A stretch of DNA of 49,746 bases from Novosphingobium sp. SCN 66-18 (GCA_001725355.1 MEGD01000030.1:1-49746), one strand, 5' to 3'; shown: positions 22,230 through 31,113, counted from the first letter of the stretch. The notes: generated by a model from the letters alone, not told the origin. Made by a program: numbers and translations.

Positions 22230-22402
22230 GTTTGCATCTCATATCGGCTAAAAGGCTGGATTTCCGCGCCACAAGGAAGCGGCGCCGGAGACTAGGCAAA
22301 CGCCGCGCGCCCATCAAGTCCATAGCCGCTCGATTCATCAATCCCGCGCGGCTCGAGCGGCTGCCGCCCCTTGCCGACCCGTCGAAATTGCGAATTGCCG
22401 CG

Positions 22403-22438
22403 TTATCGGCTTTAGCGTAAAGCCTATTAGCGGACTAT
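22403..22438 (+). promoter_or_regulatory. virB operon promoter with spacer palindrome
   Basis: -35 TTATCG (22403-22408), 16-bp spacer with GGCTTTAGCGTAAAGCC (7-bp arms, 3-base centre), -10 TATTAG (22425-22430), predicted start near ACTAT. Matches the primase promoter (16707-16742). A protein bound to the palindrome would block or twist the promoter, so repression is the simplest model. Confidence 0.7.
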
Positions 22439-22453
22439 AAAGGGAGGGGTGGA

Positions 22454-23494
22454 ATGGCGTTGGATGCGGCGGTCTTGGCAGCCTTGCTCCAAGCCTGTGC
22501 GCCCAATGTCGCCCCGGCCACCATGGTCGCAGTGATTCGCGTTGAATCGGAAGGCGACCCCTTCAAGATCGGGGTGAACTCCGGCGCGACGTTGCAACGC
22601 CAGCCTGCCAATGCGGCCGACGCGATCGCGACGGCGCGCGGACTGCTGCGGCGCGGCGCGAACTTCGACGCAGGGCTGATGCAAATCAACAGCGCCAACT
22701 TCGCGCGCCTCGGCCTGACGCCCGAAACCGTTTTCGATCCTTGCACCAACCTGCGGGCCGGGGCGGTGGTGCTGGCCGACAATTATGGCCGAGCCCGTGA
22801 CGCGGGCCACTCCGATCCGCTGCGCGCCGCGATAAGCGAATATAATACCGGCTCGAGGACCAGGGGTGTCAGCAATGGCTATGTCGGCCGCGTCTATGCG
22901 GCCGCGGGGCAGGGTGATCCGCCGTTCGCCTCGCCAAGGGCGGCCGTGGTCCCCCTGTCCGACGGGCCTTCATATGGCGCGCGGATTTCGCCGGACTTTG
23001 TGGGCCGGCTGCTCATCGGGGCCTTTGGCGGACGAATAACCGACACGCTGCGCCCGATGAACGCGACCTACGGCGCGCAGAACAGCTATCACAAATATGG
23101 CCAGGCGGTCGATTTCGTCCCGCGCAGCGGTGTCGGCGCGATCTCGCGCGAGCAAATCCGCTCCCTGATGGCAACGAACAATATATCCATTTTGGAGCTA
23201 TTGGGGCCGGGTGATCCAGGCCATTCGGATCATTGGCATATCGCCTTTGCAACCGATGGGCGCGCGCCATTGCCCCCGACTTACGATGCGCCTCCCGCAT
23301 GGACTGTCGCGGTCGCGCGTCCCGCGGAGGATCAAAACCCGGTTGCGGTGGTAGCGTCGTGGGTCGCCCCGGCCCTGGCGACGGAGTCCGGCAGCGTGGG
23401 AACGGCTGATCCGGCCCCGCCCGCTTGGGACGTATTCGCGACGGCAGCTTGGCAGCGCCGGCAGTCGCCCAACCCGACGCGGAGCGGTCTGTGA
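22454..23494 (+). CDS. virB1: VirB1 lytic transglycosylase fused to M15-type peptidase
   Basis: 346 residues; GGGAGGGG precedes ATG 22454. Domain 1 (about 8-150) is a VirB1-type transglycosylase: catalytic E31 in VIRVESEGDP, GLMQINS at 74-80, and NTGS. Domain 2 (about 165-270) matches zinc peptidases of the M15/VanY type: H213 and D220 in SYHKYGQAVDF, then D259 and H262 in HSDHWHIAF. Classic VirB1 lacks the peptidase. The protein could cut both glycan and peptide bonds of the cell wall to let the secretion channel assemble. No clear signal peptide is seen. First gene of the mating-pair operon. Confidence 0.88.
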   Translation: MALDAAVLAALLQACAPNVAPATMVAVIRVESEGDPFKIGVNSGATLQRQPANAADAIATARGLLRRGANFDAGLMQINSANFARLGLTPETVFDPCTNLRAGAVVLADNYGRARDAGHSDPLRAAISEYNTGSRTRGVSNGYVGRVYAAAGQGDPPFASPRAAVVPLSDGPSYGARISPDFVGRLLIGAFGGRITDTLRPMNATYGAQNSYHKYGQAVDFVPRSGVGAISREQIRSLMATNNISILELLGPGDPGHSDHWHIAFATDGRAPLPPTYDAPPAWTVAVARPAEDQNPVAVVASWVAPALATESGSVGTADPAPPAWDVFATAAWQRRQSPNPTRSGL

Positions 23495-23745
23495 TCGGCG
23501 TGCGCGCGCTTCTCAAGAGATTGTCGGTCGTGCTCGTGCTCGGCCTGGCCGCTTCACCCGCTCATGCGGACGTGGGGGGCATCGCGACCGCCGTTCTCAA
23601 CGAACTGACGGGTTTGGTGGGGCCGGCAATAACGCTCGGCGTCATCTGGCTCGGCATTCTCATCATGACGAGGCGCGCCGCGTTCCTCACATTTTTCACG
23701 TTTCTCGTCGGTGTCGCAATTCTGCTTAGTGGAGGATTTTTCTGA
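23491..23745 (+). CDS. VirB2/TrbC-like pilin family protein 1
   Basis: 84 residues from GTG 23491, overlapping virB1 by 4 bp. Signal-peptide-like start (VVLVLGLAASPAHA), then two membrane helices with a short basic turn (ILIMTRRAAFLTFF). Size and layout match VirB2-type pilins. First of three such genes in a row. Confidence 0.7.
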   Translation: MIGVRALLKRLSVVLVLGLAASPAHADVGGIATAVLNELTGLVGPAITLGVIWLGILIMTRRAAFLTFFTFLVGVAILLSGGFF

Positions 23746-24056
23746 TGAAGTTTTTGAAGACGATCAGGGAGCGTTGGAGTCATTCGTGCGCGCTCGCCGG
23801 GGTGACGCTCGCGATGATCCCGATGCCGGCATGGGCGCAGGCGGCGAACCAGACCGAAGTCGTGACAATGGCGAATTCCGTCCTGAACTTCCTGACGGGG
23901 CCGATTGCCAAGGCTCTCGCGGCAATCGCGCTGGTGATCGCCGGCATCATGTTCTTCTTCGGCCATGGCAACAAGGGCCTGCTCGGCTCGATCATCATCG
24001 GCTGCTTCATCGTGTTCGGCGCGCAGTGGATCGTCGATACCATTTCGGGGACGTGA
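23745..24056 (+). CDS. virB2: VirB2/TrbC-like pilin (main candidate)
   Basis: 103 residues; GGAGG 10 bases upstream. Long signal peptide ending MPAWAQA, then VVTMANSVLNFLTGPIAKAL and two membrane helices divided by the GHGNKG turn. Closest of the three to classic VirB2/TrbC pilins, so the likely main subunit of the conjugative pilus. Confidence 0.82.
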   Translation: MKFLKTIRERWSHSCALAGVTLAMIPMPAWAQAANQTEVVTMANSVLNFLTGPIAKALAAIALVIAGIMFFFGHGNKGLLGSIIIGCFIVFGAQWIVDTISGT

Positions 24057-24322
24057 TGGGCCGGTTGCTTCGCATGGTCGCCGCGCTCGGCGTGGCGAGC
24101 TGGGCGACGCCAGGGGCGGCGCAGGTCGCATCGGCCTCGTCGCAAGCCTCGGCCATGGCCGGAAAGATGATGGCCGCGGGCGCAGCGATCGGAACGCTGG
24201 TCCTGGTGATCGCGGGCTATTTCTTCATGACGGGGCATGGCGACCGCCAGTCGCTCGCGCTGTGGGCCGCGGGTCTCGCGGTCCTGCTGTGCGCCCCCTT
24301 CTTCGTCGGTTTGCTCACTTAG
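24056..24322 (+). CDS. VirB2/TrbC-like pilin family protein 3
   Basis: 88 residues from ATG 24056, overlapping the previous stop by 1 bp (GTG 24053 possible). Signal peptide to ATPGAAQ, two membrane helices, and a TGHGDRQ turn matching the GHGNKG turn of its neighbour. Probably a paralogue from tandem duplication; may be a minor pilin. Confidence 0.7.
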   Translation: MGRLLRMVAALGVASWATPGAAQVASASSQASAMAGKMMAAGAAIGTLVLVIAGYFFMTGHGDRQSLALWAAGLAVLLCAPFFVGLLT

Positions 24323-24355
24323 GAGCCGTCCAGCGCGACGGTTGAGAGGTTGCGG

Positions 24356-24694
24356 GTGTCAGAGCCAATCTATCTAGTCGAAGATCCGTTGTTCCTTGCG
24401 CTGACGCGCCCGACGCTTTGGTTCGGCGTCCCTGTCGAAGCGACCTTGGCGATCGGGATGATTTCCGTGTTCATCCTCATGGGGCTGGGCAATCCAATCT
24501 GGGCGCTCGCAATCGGCGGCGCGCTCCTTGGCGCGGCGCGGCTCATCGTCCGCTCCGACTATAATATGTTCAAGATCATCTTCCTGTTCGGCCGCACCAA
24601 GGCCGGTGCGACGAACAAGATGGTGTGGGGCGGGTCCAGCTACTCGCCGCTGCCGATCGCAGGCGTGCGCCGCAAGGGCTTCAACCGTGTTTAA
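24356..24694 (+). CDS. virB3: VirB3 inner-membrane component
   Basis: 112 residues from GTG 24356 with GAGAGG upstream (TTG 24350 possible). Typical VirB3: VEDPLFLALTRPTLWFGVP, then two adjacent membrane helices and DYNMFKIIFLFGRTK. Anchors VirB4 to the inner membrane. Overlaps virB4 by 8 bp. Confidence 0.88.
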   Translation: MSEPIYLVEDPLFLALTRPTLWFGVPVEATLAIGMISVFILMGLGNPIWALAIGGALLGAARLIVRSDYNMFKIIFLFGRTKAGATNKMVWGGSSYSPLPIAGVRRKGFNRV

Positions 24695-27071
24695 GCGCAA
24701 GCCCCCGATCAAGGTCGAACGCGATCCGGCTCAATTTCTGCCCTTTGCGCGCCATGTGACGGACAACATCGTCGCCCTCGACAACGGCGAATATATGGCC
24801 GTTTTCGCACTCGACGGCATCGCATTCGAGACGGCCGACGTTGCCACGATCAACGATTGGCATGAGAAGCTGAATACGGCCTGGCGATCCGTCGCCCATG
24901 AACGAGTGGCGCTGATGGTCCATACCGTTCGCCGCATCGAGCGCGACTATCCCGATGGCGAATTCCGCTCATCCTTCGCCCGCGATCTCGACGCGGCATA
25001 CAAGGCCCGCGTCCTGTCGAAGCGCATGTTCGTAAACGAGCATTATCTGACGGCGATCTATCGGCCCGCCGTGGGCGCAGCCGACAAGGCCGCCGCCTCG
25101 GTGTTCTCCTTCTTCTCCAAAGCCACGGCGGAGGAAGCGGAAGATGACATCGTGGAAGCATTCACGGACATATTACGGGATACCGAAAAGCTGCTCGGGC
25201 GCGTGAATCCCCGGCTGCTCGGCCTTTATGAGTTCAATGGCCTGCAATTCAGCGAGCCTATGGAGCTGATACAGCGGATCATGACAGCCGATCAGCGCCG
25301 GGTGCCGCTGGTGCGTGCGCACCTGGGCCGCGCTGTCTATTCGGATCGCGTCATCTTCGGCTCGGAGCTGGTCGAAATCCGTGAGCCTGGCGGTTCGCGA
25401 TACGCCGGCATCCTGGCTGTGCGCGAACACGCCGCGCGCACCTTCCCCGGTCAGCTCAATGCGCTGCTCGAAGCGCGATTTGAGTTCGTGCTGGCGCAGG
25501 GCTTCGCTTTCCTCGGCAAGCAGATGGGCATGGAGACGGCGCGGCGAAAGCGGGCGCAACTGAGCGCGACCGATGACGTCGCCTATTCTCAGCAAGAGCA
25601 TCTGGACGAGGCGATGGACGATCTGCAGTCCAATCGCTTCGTCCTGGGCGAGCATCATCTTGCACTGTCGGTCTTCGGAGAGAGCCCCAAGATTCTCGCG
25701 GAGAATATGAGCGTGGCGCGCGCCGCCCTCTCGGAAAGCGGCATAGTCGCCGCCCGCGAGGATTTGGGGCTCGAAGCCGCCTATTGGTCGATGCTGCCGG
25801 GGAATTTCAACTGGCGAACCCGGCCTGCGGCGCTCACGTCGCGCAACTTCGGCGCGCTTGCGCCGATCCATACCTATCCGCTCGGGCAGCGCAGCGGGAA
25901 TCATTGGGGCAAGGCGATCGCGCTGCTGAAGACCACGGCCAATTCGCCTTACTACTTCAACTTCCACTTCGGGGACGTCGGCCATGCCCTGATCCTCGGC
26001 CCGTCCGGTTCGGGCAAGACCGTGATCCAGAATTTCATGCTGTCGCAGGCCGAAAAGACCGGCGCGCGCATGGCCTTCATCGACAAGGACCGCGGCGCGG
26101 AAATCTTCGTGCGGGCCTCGGGCGGCACCTATTTGACGCTGAAGAATGGCGAGCCCTCGGGCTTCGCGCCATTGAAGGCGCTCGACGACAACCCGCGCAA
26201 CCGGGAGTTCCTGTCATCCTGGCTCCGCCAGCTCGTCACCCCGGAAAGCGGCGAATTGTCGCCCCAGGAATTGTATCAGGTCGGCCAGGCGCTCGAGGCG
26301 GTCATGAGACTGCCGCAAGAATTGCGATCGGTCGCCGCCGTGCGCTCCCAGCTCGATCAAACGAGCGTGGACGGGATCGGGGCGCGGCTCGACCGCTGGA
26401 CTCGAAACGGCGAATTCGGGTGGGTGTTCGACAACGACGCCGACACTCTGCGGCTCGATGCCCGCCTGATGGGTTTCGACATGACGGATTTCCTCGAGAA
26501 CGACGCGATCCGTCCGCCGCTCATGTCCTACCTGTTCCATCGGCTCGATGACATCGTGGACGGCAAGCCGGTCATCATCGACATTGACGAGTTCTGGAAG
26601 GCGCTGGGCGATCCGGCGTTCAGGCACTTCGCGCGCGATGGGCTGAAAACCTACCGCAAACGCAACGCGATGATGATGTTTGGCACACAATCGCCGGCGG
26701 ACGCGCTGCGTTCGGACATTGCCGAGACGATCATCGAGCAATGCCCGACGAAAATCCTCTTGCCCAATCCGAACGCGCAGGCGCGGGACTATATCGACGG
26801 CCTCAACCTCACCGAAGCCGAGTTCCGGCTTATCAAGGTCGATCTCTCACCGGAAAGCCGGCGATTTCTCATCAAACAGGGCCACGATTCCGTGGTGGTC
26901 GAATTGGACCTGAACGGCTTGGACGACGAATTGGCGGTGCTTTCGGGCCGCCAGGGGACTGTTGCGCTGCTCGACGAACTGCGCGCGGAGCTCGGGGACG
27001 ATCCCGATATTTGGCTGCCTGAATTCAAGCGCCGCTGGCGCTCGGTCGGGCGTAGGGAATGGAGTAGCTGA
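24687..27071 (+). CDS. virB4: VirB4 ATPase
   Basis: 794 residues from GTG 24687; the frame continues upstream antisense-like, but this start overlaps virB3 by 8 bp. Walker A is LGPSGSGKT at 437-445. Walker B region reads PVIIDIDEFWKAL, followed by GLKTYRKRNAMMMFGTQSPA and the C-terminal NPNAQARDYIDGLNL. VirB4 powers pilus biogenesis and substrate transfer at the base of the channel. Confidence 0.93.
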   Translation: MFKRKPPIKVERDPAQFLPFARHVTDNIVALDNGEYMAVFALDGIAFETADVATINDWHEKLNTAWRSVAHERVALMVHTVRRIERDYPDGEFRSSFARDLDAAYKARVLSKRMFVNEHYLTAIYRPAVGAADKAAASVFSFFSKATAEEAEDDIVEAFTDILRDTEKLLGRVNPRLLGLYEFNGLQFSEPMELIQRIMTADQRRVPLVRAHLGRAVYSDRVIFGSELVEIREPGGSRYAGILAVREHAARTFPGQLNALLEARFEFVLAQGFAFLGKQMGMETARRKRAQLSATDDVAYSQQEHLDEAMDDLQSNRFVLGEHHLALSVFGESPKILAENMSVARAALSESGIVAAREDLGLEAAYWSMLPGNFNWRTRPAALTSRNFGALAPIHTYPLGQRSGNHWGKAIALLKTTANSPYYFNFHFGDVGHALILGPSGSGKTVIQNFMLSQAEKTGARMAFIDKDRGAEIFVRASGGTYLTLKNGEPSGFAPLKALDDNPRNREFLSSWLRQLVTPESGELSPQELYQVGQALEAVMRLPQELRSVAAVRSQLDQTSVDGIGARLDRWTRNGEFGWVFDNDADTLRLDARLMGFDMTDFLENDAIRPPLMSYLFHRLDDIVDGKPVIIDIDEFWKALGDPAFRHFARDGLKTYRKRNAMMMFGTQSPADALRSDIAETIIEQCPTKILLPNPNAQARDYIDGLNLTEAEFRLIKVDLSPESRRFLIKQGHDSVVVELDLNGLDDELAVLSGRQGTVALLDELRAELGDDPDIWLPEFKRRWRSVGRREWSS

Positions 27072-27072
27072 T

Positions 27073-27786
27073 ATGAGGAAACGGATGATGCGGGCGGCGC
27101 TGGCCGTCGCGGCGTGTGTCGGGGCCAGCGGAACGGCTCACGCTCAATTGGCGGTGGTTGACGTGCGCTCCATCGCACAGGCCCTGCAGACGGCCCGGAA
27201 CACCTTGCAGCAGTTGCAGGAGGCCCAACGTCTCTACACTGCGCTTAACAGCGTCTCGAACATTCGCAGCGTCGCCAATCTGCTCGATCAGCCCATCTTG
27301 CGGAGCGCGCTTCCCGATGGCGTGCAGGACAGCCTTCAACTGGTGTCGGGCGACCTTCGCGACCTGGGCGCGATCGGCCAGCGCGCAGAGTCGATCCTGA
27401 GCGGGCAGAATTTGACTCTCTCGGGCCTCGATTCCCGTCTCGGGGACGCGCAAGGCGTGCTGAAGCTCGCGGCGAACAATGCCGCCCGCGATCAGGCCTA
27501 TGGCGAACATATGCTGGAAGCGACGGAAACGACCGGGCAGGGCCTCCAACAGCTCTCGACCGGCCTCGCGTCGGCAACCACGCTGCGCGAGTCCCAGGAC
27601 ATCGCCGCGCGTGCCGCGATCGAACAGGCGGGAATCGCCAATCGCCTTCTGCAGATGCAGGCTGCGCAGCAGGCCGCCCGCTCGCAGGCGCTGCTTAAAG
27701 CCCAATCCGATTTCGCTGCATCCCAGCGCCGCACCATGTCGGATGCGGAATCAGGCGCGTGGCGACCGACGTGGAACGGGCAGTAG
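27073..27786 (+). CDS. virB5: VirB5 minor pilus protein
   Basis: 237 residues from ATG 27073. Signal peptide ending SGTAHAQ, then long helices (ALQTARNTLQQLQEAQRLYT). VirB5 forms the pilus tip and contacts recipient cells. The C-terminus GAWRPTWNGQ is nearly repeated at the end of the next gene product, the EexN-type lipoprotein. Confidence 0.87.
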   Translation: MRKRMMRAALAVAACVGASGTAHAQLAVVDVRSIAQALQTARNTLQQLQEAQRLYTALNSVSNIRSVANLLDQPILRSALPDGVQDSLQLVSGDLRDLGAIGQRAESILSGQNLTLSGLDSRLGDAQGVLKLAANNAARDQAYGEHMLEATETTGQGLQQLSTGLASATTLRESQDIAARAAIEQAGIANRLLQMQAAQQAARSQALLKAQSDFAASQRRTMSDAESGAWRPTWNGQ

Positions 27787-27803
27787 GCGAGGGAAGGAAG
27801 GCG

Positions 27804-28076
27804 ATGCGGAAGCACTTTCCCATTCTGGCGATCATGACGCTTTCGCTGGCCTCCTGCGGCGAGGGCGACAAGTCCGTCGAATATTACATGCAGCATGAGG
27901 GCGAAGCGCGCGATCAGTCCGTGCGCTGCCACGCGAACGGTGATGCCGGCGAGAATTGCGGCAACGCGGCGGTCGCGCTTCAACGGCTCGGCCGCGAGAA
28001 ATTCGAGCGGGAGCGCGCAGAAACGCGGAAGGCGGCCGAAACCGGATCGTGGCGGCCGACTTGGAATGGGAAGTAG
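27804..28076 (+). CDS. EexN-type entry-exclusion lipoprotein
   Basis: 90 residues from ATG 27804. Lipobox LASC at the end of a short signal peptide (MRKHFPILAIMTLSLASC). The body SVEYYMQHEGEARDQSVRCH and GENCGNAAVALQRL fits the EexN family, which blocks redundant plasmid entry from the periplasm. Ends in GSWRPTWNGK, echoing VirB5. The position between virB5 and virB6 is usual for eex. Confidence 0.8.
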   Translation: MRKHFPILAIMTLSLASCGEGDKSVEYYMQHEGEARDQSVRCHANGDAGENCGNAAVALQRLGREKFERERAETRKAAETGSWRPTWNGK

Positions 28077-28083
28077 GTGATCC

Positions 28084-29118
28084 ATGGCGCTCGACGCGAT
28101 CTACAATATGCTCGAAGGCCAGATTACTGGCACGCTGGCTGGCAAATATGCTGCGGTCATGGGGATGGTGTCGGGTCCGCTGCAGACGGCCATGGCGATC
28201 AACCTCGTAATCGTGGGTTTCGCCGTGATGCGCGGTGTCTCCAACGAACCCTTTGGCAATTACCTCGGCACCTGGCTGAAATGCTACTTGGTCATTCTCG
28301 CGGCGACGTCGAGCCTCGCGCCTCAAATCGCTTCGGCCGCGCAGCAGGCGCCCGACCAGCTCGCCGGCGCGCTGGGCGGCGGAGCCCTGTCGGCGTCCTT
28401 CGATACCTTCGTGAACAATGCGGTCGAACCCGCGATGAAAATCCACGCGAGCATGGAGCCTTGGTATGAAGGTGGCTTTCTCGACATCGTGATTCCCAAC
28501 CTCGCCACAGGGCTGATGGTCCTTCTGATAATGCTGCTCGCCTACCTCATCGCGGCTGTCGCGATGGTGATGGTCCTATTCGTCAAGTTCGGCCTGTTCA
28601 TGACGATCGCGACGATGCCAATCTTCGTCGGTGCACTCATCTTCCCGTCCTCGTCGGGGCTATTCTTTAGCTGGCTCGGTGCTGTGCTGAATTATGCCAT
28701 CCAGACAGCGGCGATCTCGATCGCGCTGCTTTTCGTCATGGGGTTGGTTTCAGCCATTCCCGGTGCCGTCGGCGTCGGAGCGGGCAGCAGCACATGGGCC
28801 GCCCTCGGCGCGATGTGTCTGCAACTGGTGGCCGTCGCCGTTGGCGGCTTCCTCATCGCGGAGGCGCGGTCGATCGGGTCATTCGCAGGCGGCGGGGGAT
28901 CATCGGGGGCCGGGTTCCTCGCGGCCCTGTATCCCGCAACCGCGATGCGGGCGATCTCTAGCCGTAGCTCGAACTTCAGCCGCGGCATGTTGCTCGGCAA
29001 CAGTGCCAGGGCAGGAAACAGCTTCTCGGTTCGGGGCGGCCAGATGGTGAACAGGGGCGCAAGGGCCGTGGGGCGCAGGATGCTCTCGGGAGCGTCGTCG
29101 CGCAATTCGACTAATTAG
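28084..29118 (+). CDS. virB6: VirB6 polytopic membrane protein
   Basis: 344 residues with at least five membrane helices (for example LMVLLIMLLAYLIAAVAMVM) and the TrbL/VirB6 pattern. Gly/Ser/Arg-rich C-terminal tail (GGGGSSGAGF, RGGQMVNRGARAVGRRML) likely in the cytoplasm or periplasm. Forms part of the inner-membrane channel. ATG 28084 lies 7 bp after the eexN stop. Confidence 0.9.
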   Translation: MALDAIYNMLEGQITGTLAGKYAAVMGMVSGPLQTAMAINLVIVGFAVMRGVSNEPFGNYLGTWLKCYLVILAATSSLAPQIASAAQQAPDQLAGALGGGALSASFDTFVNNAVEPAMKIHASMEPWYEGGFLDIVIPNLATGLMVLLIMLLAYLIAAVAMVMVLFVKFGLFMTIATMPIFVGALIFPSSSGLFFSWLGAVLNYAIQTAAISIALLFVMGLVSAIPGAVGVGAGSSTWAALGAMCLQLVAVAVGGFLIAEARSIGSFAGGGGSSGAGFLAALYPATAMRAISSRSSNFSRGMLLGNSARAGNSFSVRGGQMVNRGARAVGRRMLSGASSRNSTN

Positions 29119-29129
29119 GAGGCAAGGCA

Positions 29130-29555
29130 ATGATAGGGGAAAGTGGCGGCGCAACCCGCGCGCGCCGATGGGGGCGGATTGTTTGCCTCGGCCTGACGGC
29201 GAGCCTGCTGGGCGGTTGCGCGACTGACAAGATGGGGCCGAAACCGCCCACGCATTGCAGTGCGGCGCGAGCGAGACCCGCCAATCCCAATGGTTCGGTG
29301 CTGGTGCAATCCAAGGTGATCGGAGCGGCGCCTGACGGTTCCACCACGGGCGCCGGTGTGATGGTGTTCGGGAGCGATGCGGATCCGGCGAAGCCAGAAT
29401 CCGCGCAGCCCAACGCCGTCGCCACTCCTGACACCGTGGTTCCGGCACCCCCGGCGCAACCCTCGACCAAAGCCGCGGGGCCGCGCCGAAGGGGAAGGCC
29501 GATCTCGATGGGACCGCAACCCGCGCCAGGCCGAACATTCTATAGGAGCTGCTGA
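29130..29555 (+). CDS. virB7: VirB7-like lipoprotein
   Basis: 141 residues; AGGAGG precedes ATG 29130. Lipobox LLGGC after a basic N-terminus (ATRARRWGRIVCLGLTASLL). The remainder is Pro/Ala-rich (VVPAPPAQPSTKAAGPRRRG) and low complexity. Longer than classic VirB7, but position between virB6 and virB8 supports the role of stabilising VirB9 in the outer membrane. Confidence 0.72.
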   Translation: MIGESGGATRARRWGRIVCLGLTASLLGGCATDKMGPKPPTHCSAARARPANPNGSVLVQSKVIGAAPDGSTTGAGVMVFGSDADPAKPESAQPNAVATPDTVVPAPPAQPSTKAAGPRRRGRPISMGPQPAPGRTFYRSC

Positions 29556-29557
29556 CG

Positions 29558-30247
29558 ATGGCGCAGGGCATCAACAAGAAAGGCGACCTCGACAAATATT
29601 TCGCGGACGCGAAGGATTGGGACTTCGACCGCGCGCGCGAGGCGAACAAGCAAAAGCGGATTGCTTATCTTGTCGGCGCTGGCGGGGTCGCTTTTGGCCT
29701 CGCCATGCTCGCTTGGCATGTCGCTGCGCCGCTCCGATCGGTGGAACCCTATGTGATCCGCGTCGACCGCCAGACAGGCGGCGTCGATGTGGTCACGCGC
29801 CTGACGAATACCCGCGACATCACGGTAGATGAAGCGGTCAACAAGTTTTGGCTCTCCGAATATGTGCGCCAACGCGAAGCCTGGATTCCGGCAGCATCGC
29901 AGGAAATGTATCGCCGGGTCGCCGCCCTCTCGATCCCGCAAGAGCAAGAGAAATTCGCAGGATCGCGCCGACAGACCAACCCCAATGCGCCGATAAACAT
30001 CTACAAGGCCGGCGAAACGATCTCGGCCTCCGTTCGGAACATCTCCTTCATCAATCAGCGCGTGGCGCAAGTCCGCTTCACGCGCTCGGTGACAAAGCCC
30101 GGCAATGTCCCGACCGAGACGAGCAATTGGATCGCCACCATCAATTTCAAATATGTCGATCGGCCGACAACCGAAGCGGGCCGTCTCGATAACCCGCTGG
30201 GCTTTCAGGTGGTGAGCTACCGCGCTGATCCGGAGATTTCCCAATGA
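29558..30247 (+). CDS. virB8: VirB8 inner-membrane assembly protein
   Basis: 229 residues: cytoplasmic N-terminus, one membrane helix (IAYLVGAGGVAFGLAMLAWH), then the periplasmic NTF2-like VirB8 domain (SVEPYVIRVDRQTGGVDVVT, YVRQREAWIPA, VRFTRSV). Nucleation factor of the channel. Overlaps virB9 by 4 bp. Confidence 0.93.
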   Translation: MAQGINKKGDLDKYFADAKDWDFDRAREANKQKRIAYLVGAGGVAFGLAMLAWHVAAPLRSVEPYVIRVDRQTGGVDVVTRLTNTRDITVDEAVNKFWLSEYVRQREAWIPAASQEMYRRVAALSIPQEQEKFAGSRRQTNPNAPINIYKAGETISASVRNISFINQRVAQVRFTRSVTKPGNVPTETSNWIATINFKYVDRPTTEAGRLDNPLGFQVVSYRADPEISQ

Positions 30248-31113
30248 CCGGCCTTCGCAAATGGATGGGCGGCATCGCGCTTTTCGCCACGCTGGTATCG
30301 TCGGCCGCGATCGCTGAGGAAGTGCCCCGATCGGGGCAGCAAGATACGCGGATACGCTATATCGACTATGATCCCGATGAAGTGGTGCGGATCAACGGCG
30401 TGTTCCGCGCCGCCTCGCAAATCGTGTTCGGAGAAGGCGAAACGATCGCCTCCGTTGCGCTGGGCGATACGGTGAGCTGGGAGGTAGCCCCCGCCGAGAA
30501 CATTCTGTTCATAAAGCCGCGCGAGCGGGCGGCCGCGACCAACCTGATCGTCGTAACCCGCATCGGCACCACGACGCGGACCTATACCTTCGCTCTCACC
30601 GCGCGCGCCGGGGGAATCTCGTCGGGGTCGAACGCGCAATTCGTCGTGCGTTTCCGATACCCGGCGCAGGAGGCGGCCGCGAACCGGCAGGCCGAAATGC
30701 AGCGCCTTCAGATGCAGATGCTCACGGTCGAAGCAGGCGGCGTCCGCGTCGCGCTCGAGGCGGCCGCGGTGATGGGGACGCGGAACCTCAATTATACGCT
30801 CGCAGGTTCTTCGGAGCTGGCTCCCTCGGAAATCACCGACAACGGCCAATTCACGATCATGCGCTTTCCCCGCAATCAGCCCGTCCCCGCCATCTTCACG
30901 GTGTCGCCCGATGGGTCGGAAGCGGTGGTTCCTTACGATGTGCGCGGCGAATTTGTCGTGATCCACCAGGTCGGGCGCGAGTTCCGCTTGCGCCAGGGGG
31001 CAACGCTTACCTGCATCTGGAACCACGCCTACGACCGCTACGGGCCTGACAATTCTTCGGGGACCGCTTCCCCCGATGTGCAACGGACTGTTGAAGGGGG
31101 AAGCTCCCAATGA
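30244..31113 (+). CDS. virB9: VirB9 outer-membrane complex protein
   Basis: 289 residues with signal peptide (ALFATLVSSAAIA). N-terminal beta domain (DTRIRYIDYDPDEVVRINGV) and C-terminal VirB9 domain (LNYTLAGSSELAPSEITDNG, TIMRFPRNQPVPAIFTVSPD). Builds the outer-membrane core ring with VirB7 and VirB10. Overlaps virB10 by 4 bp. Confidence 0.93.
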   Translation: MTGLRKWMGGIALFATLVSSAAIAEEVPRSGQQDTRIRYIDYDPDEVVRINGVFRAASQIVFGEGETIASVALGDTVSWEVAPAENILFIKPRERAAATNLIVVTRIGTTTRTYTFALTARAGGISSGSNAQFVVRFRYPAQEAAANRQAEMQRLQMQMLTVEAGGVRVALEAAAVMGTRNLNYTLAGSSELAPSEITDNGQFTIMRFPRNQPVPAIFTVSPDGSEAVVPYDVRGEFVVIHQVGREFRLRQGATLTCIWNHAYDRYGPDNSSGTASPDVQRTVEGGSSQ

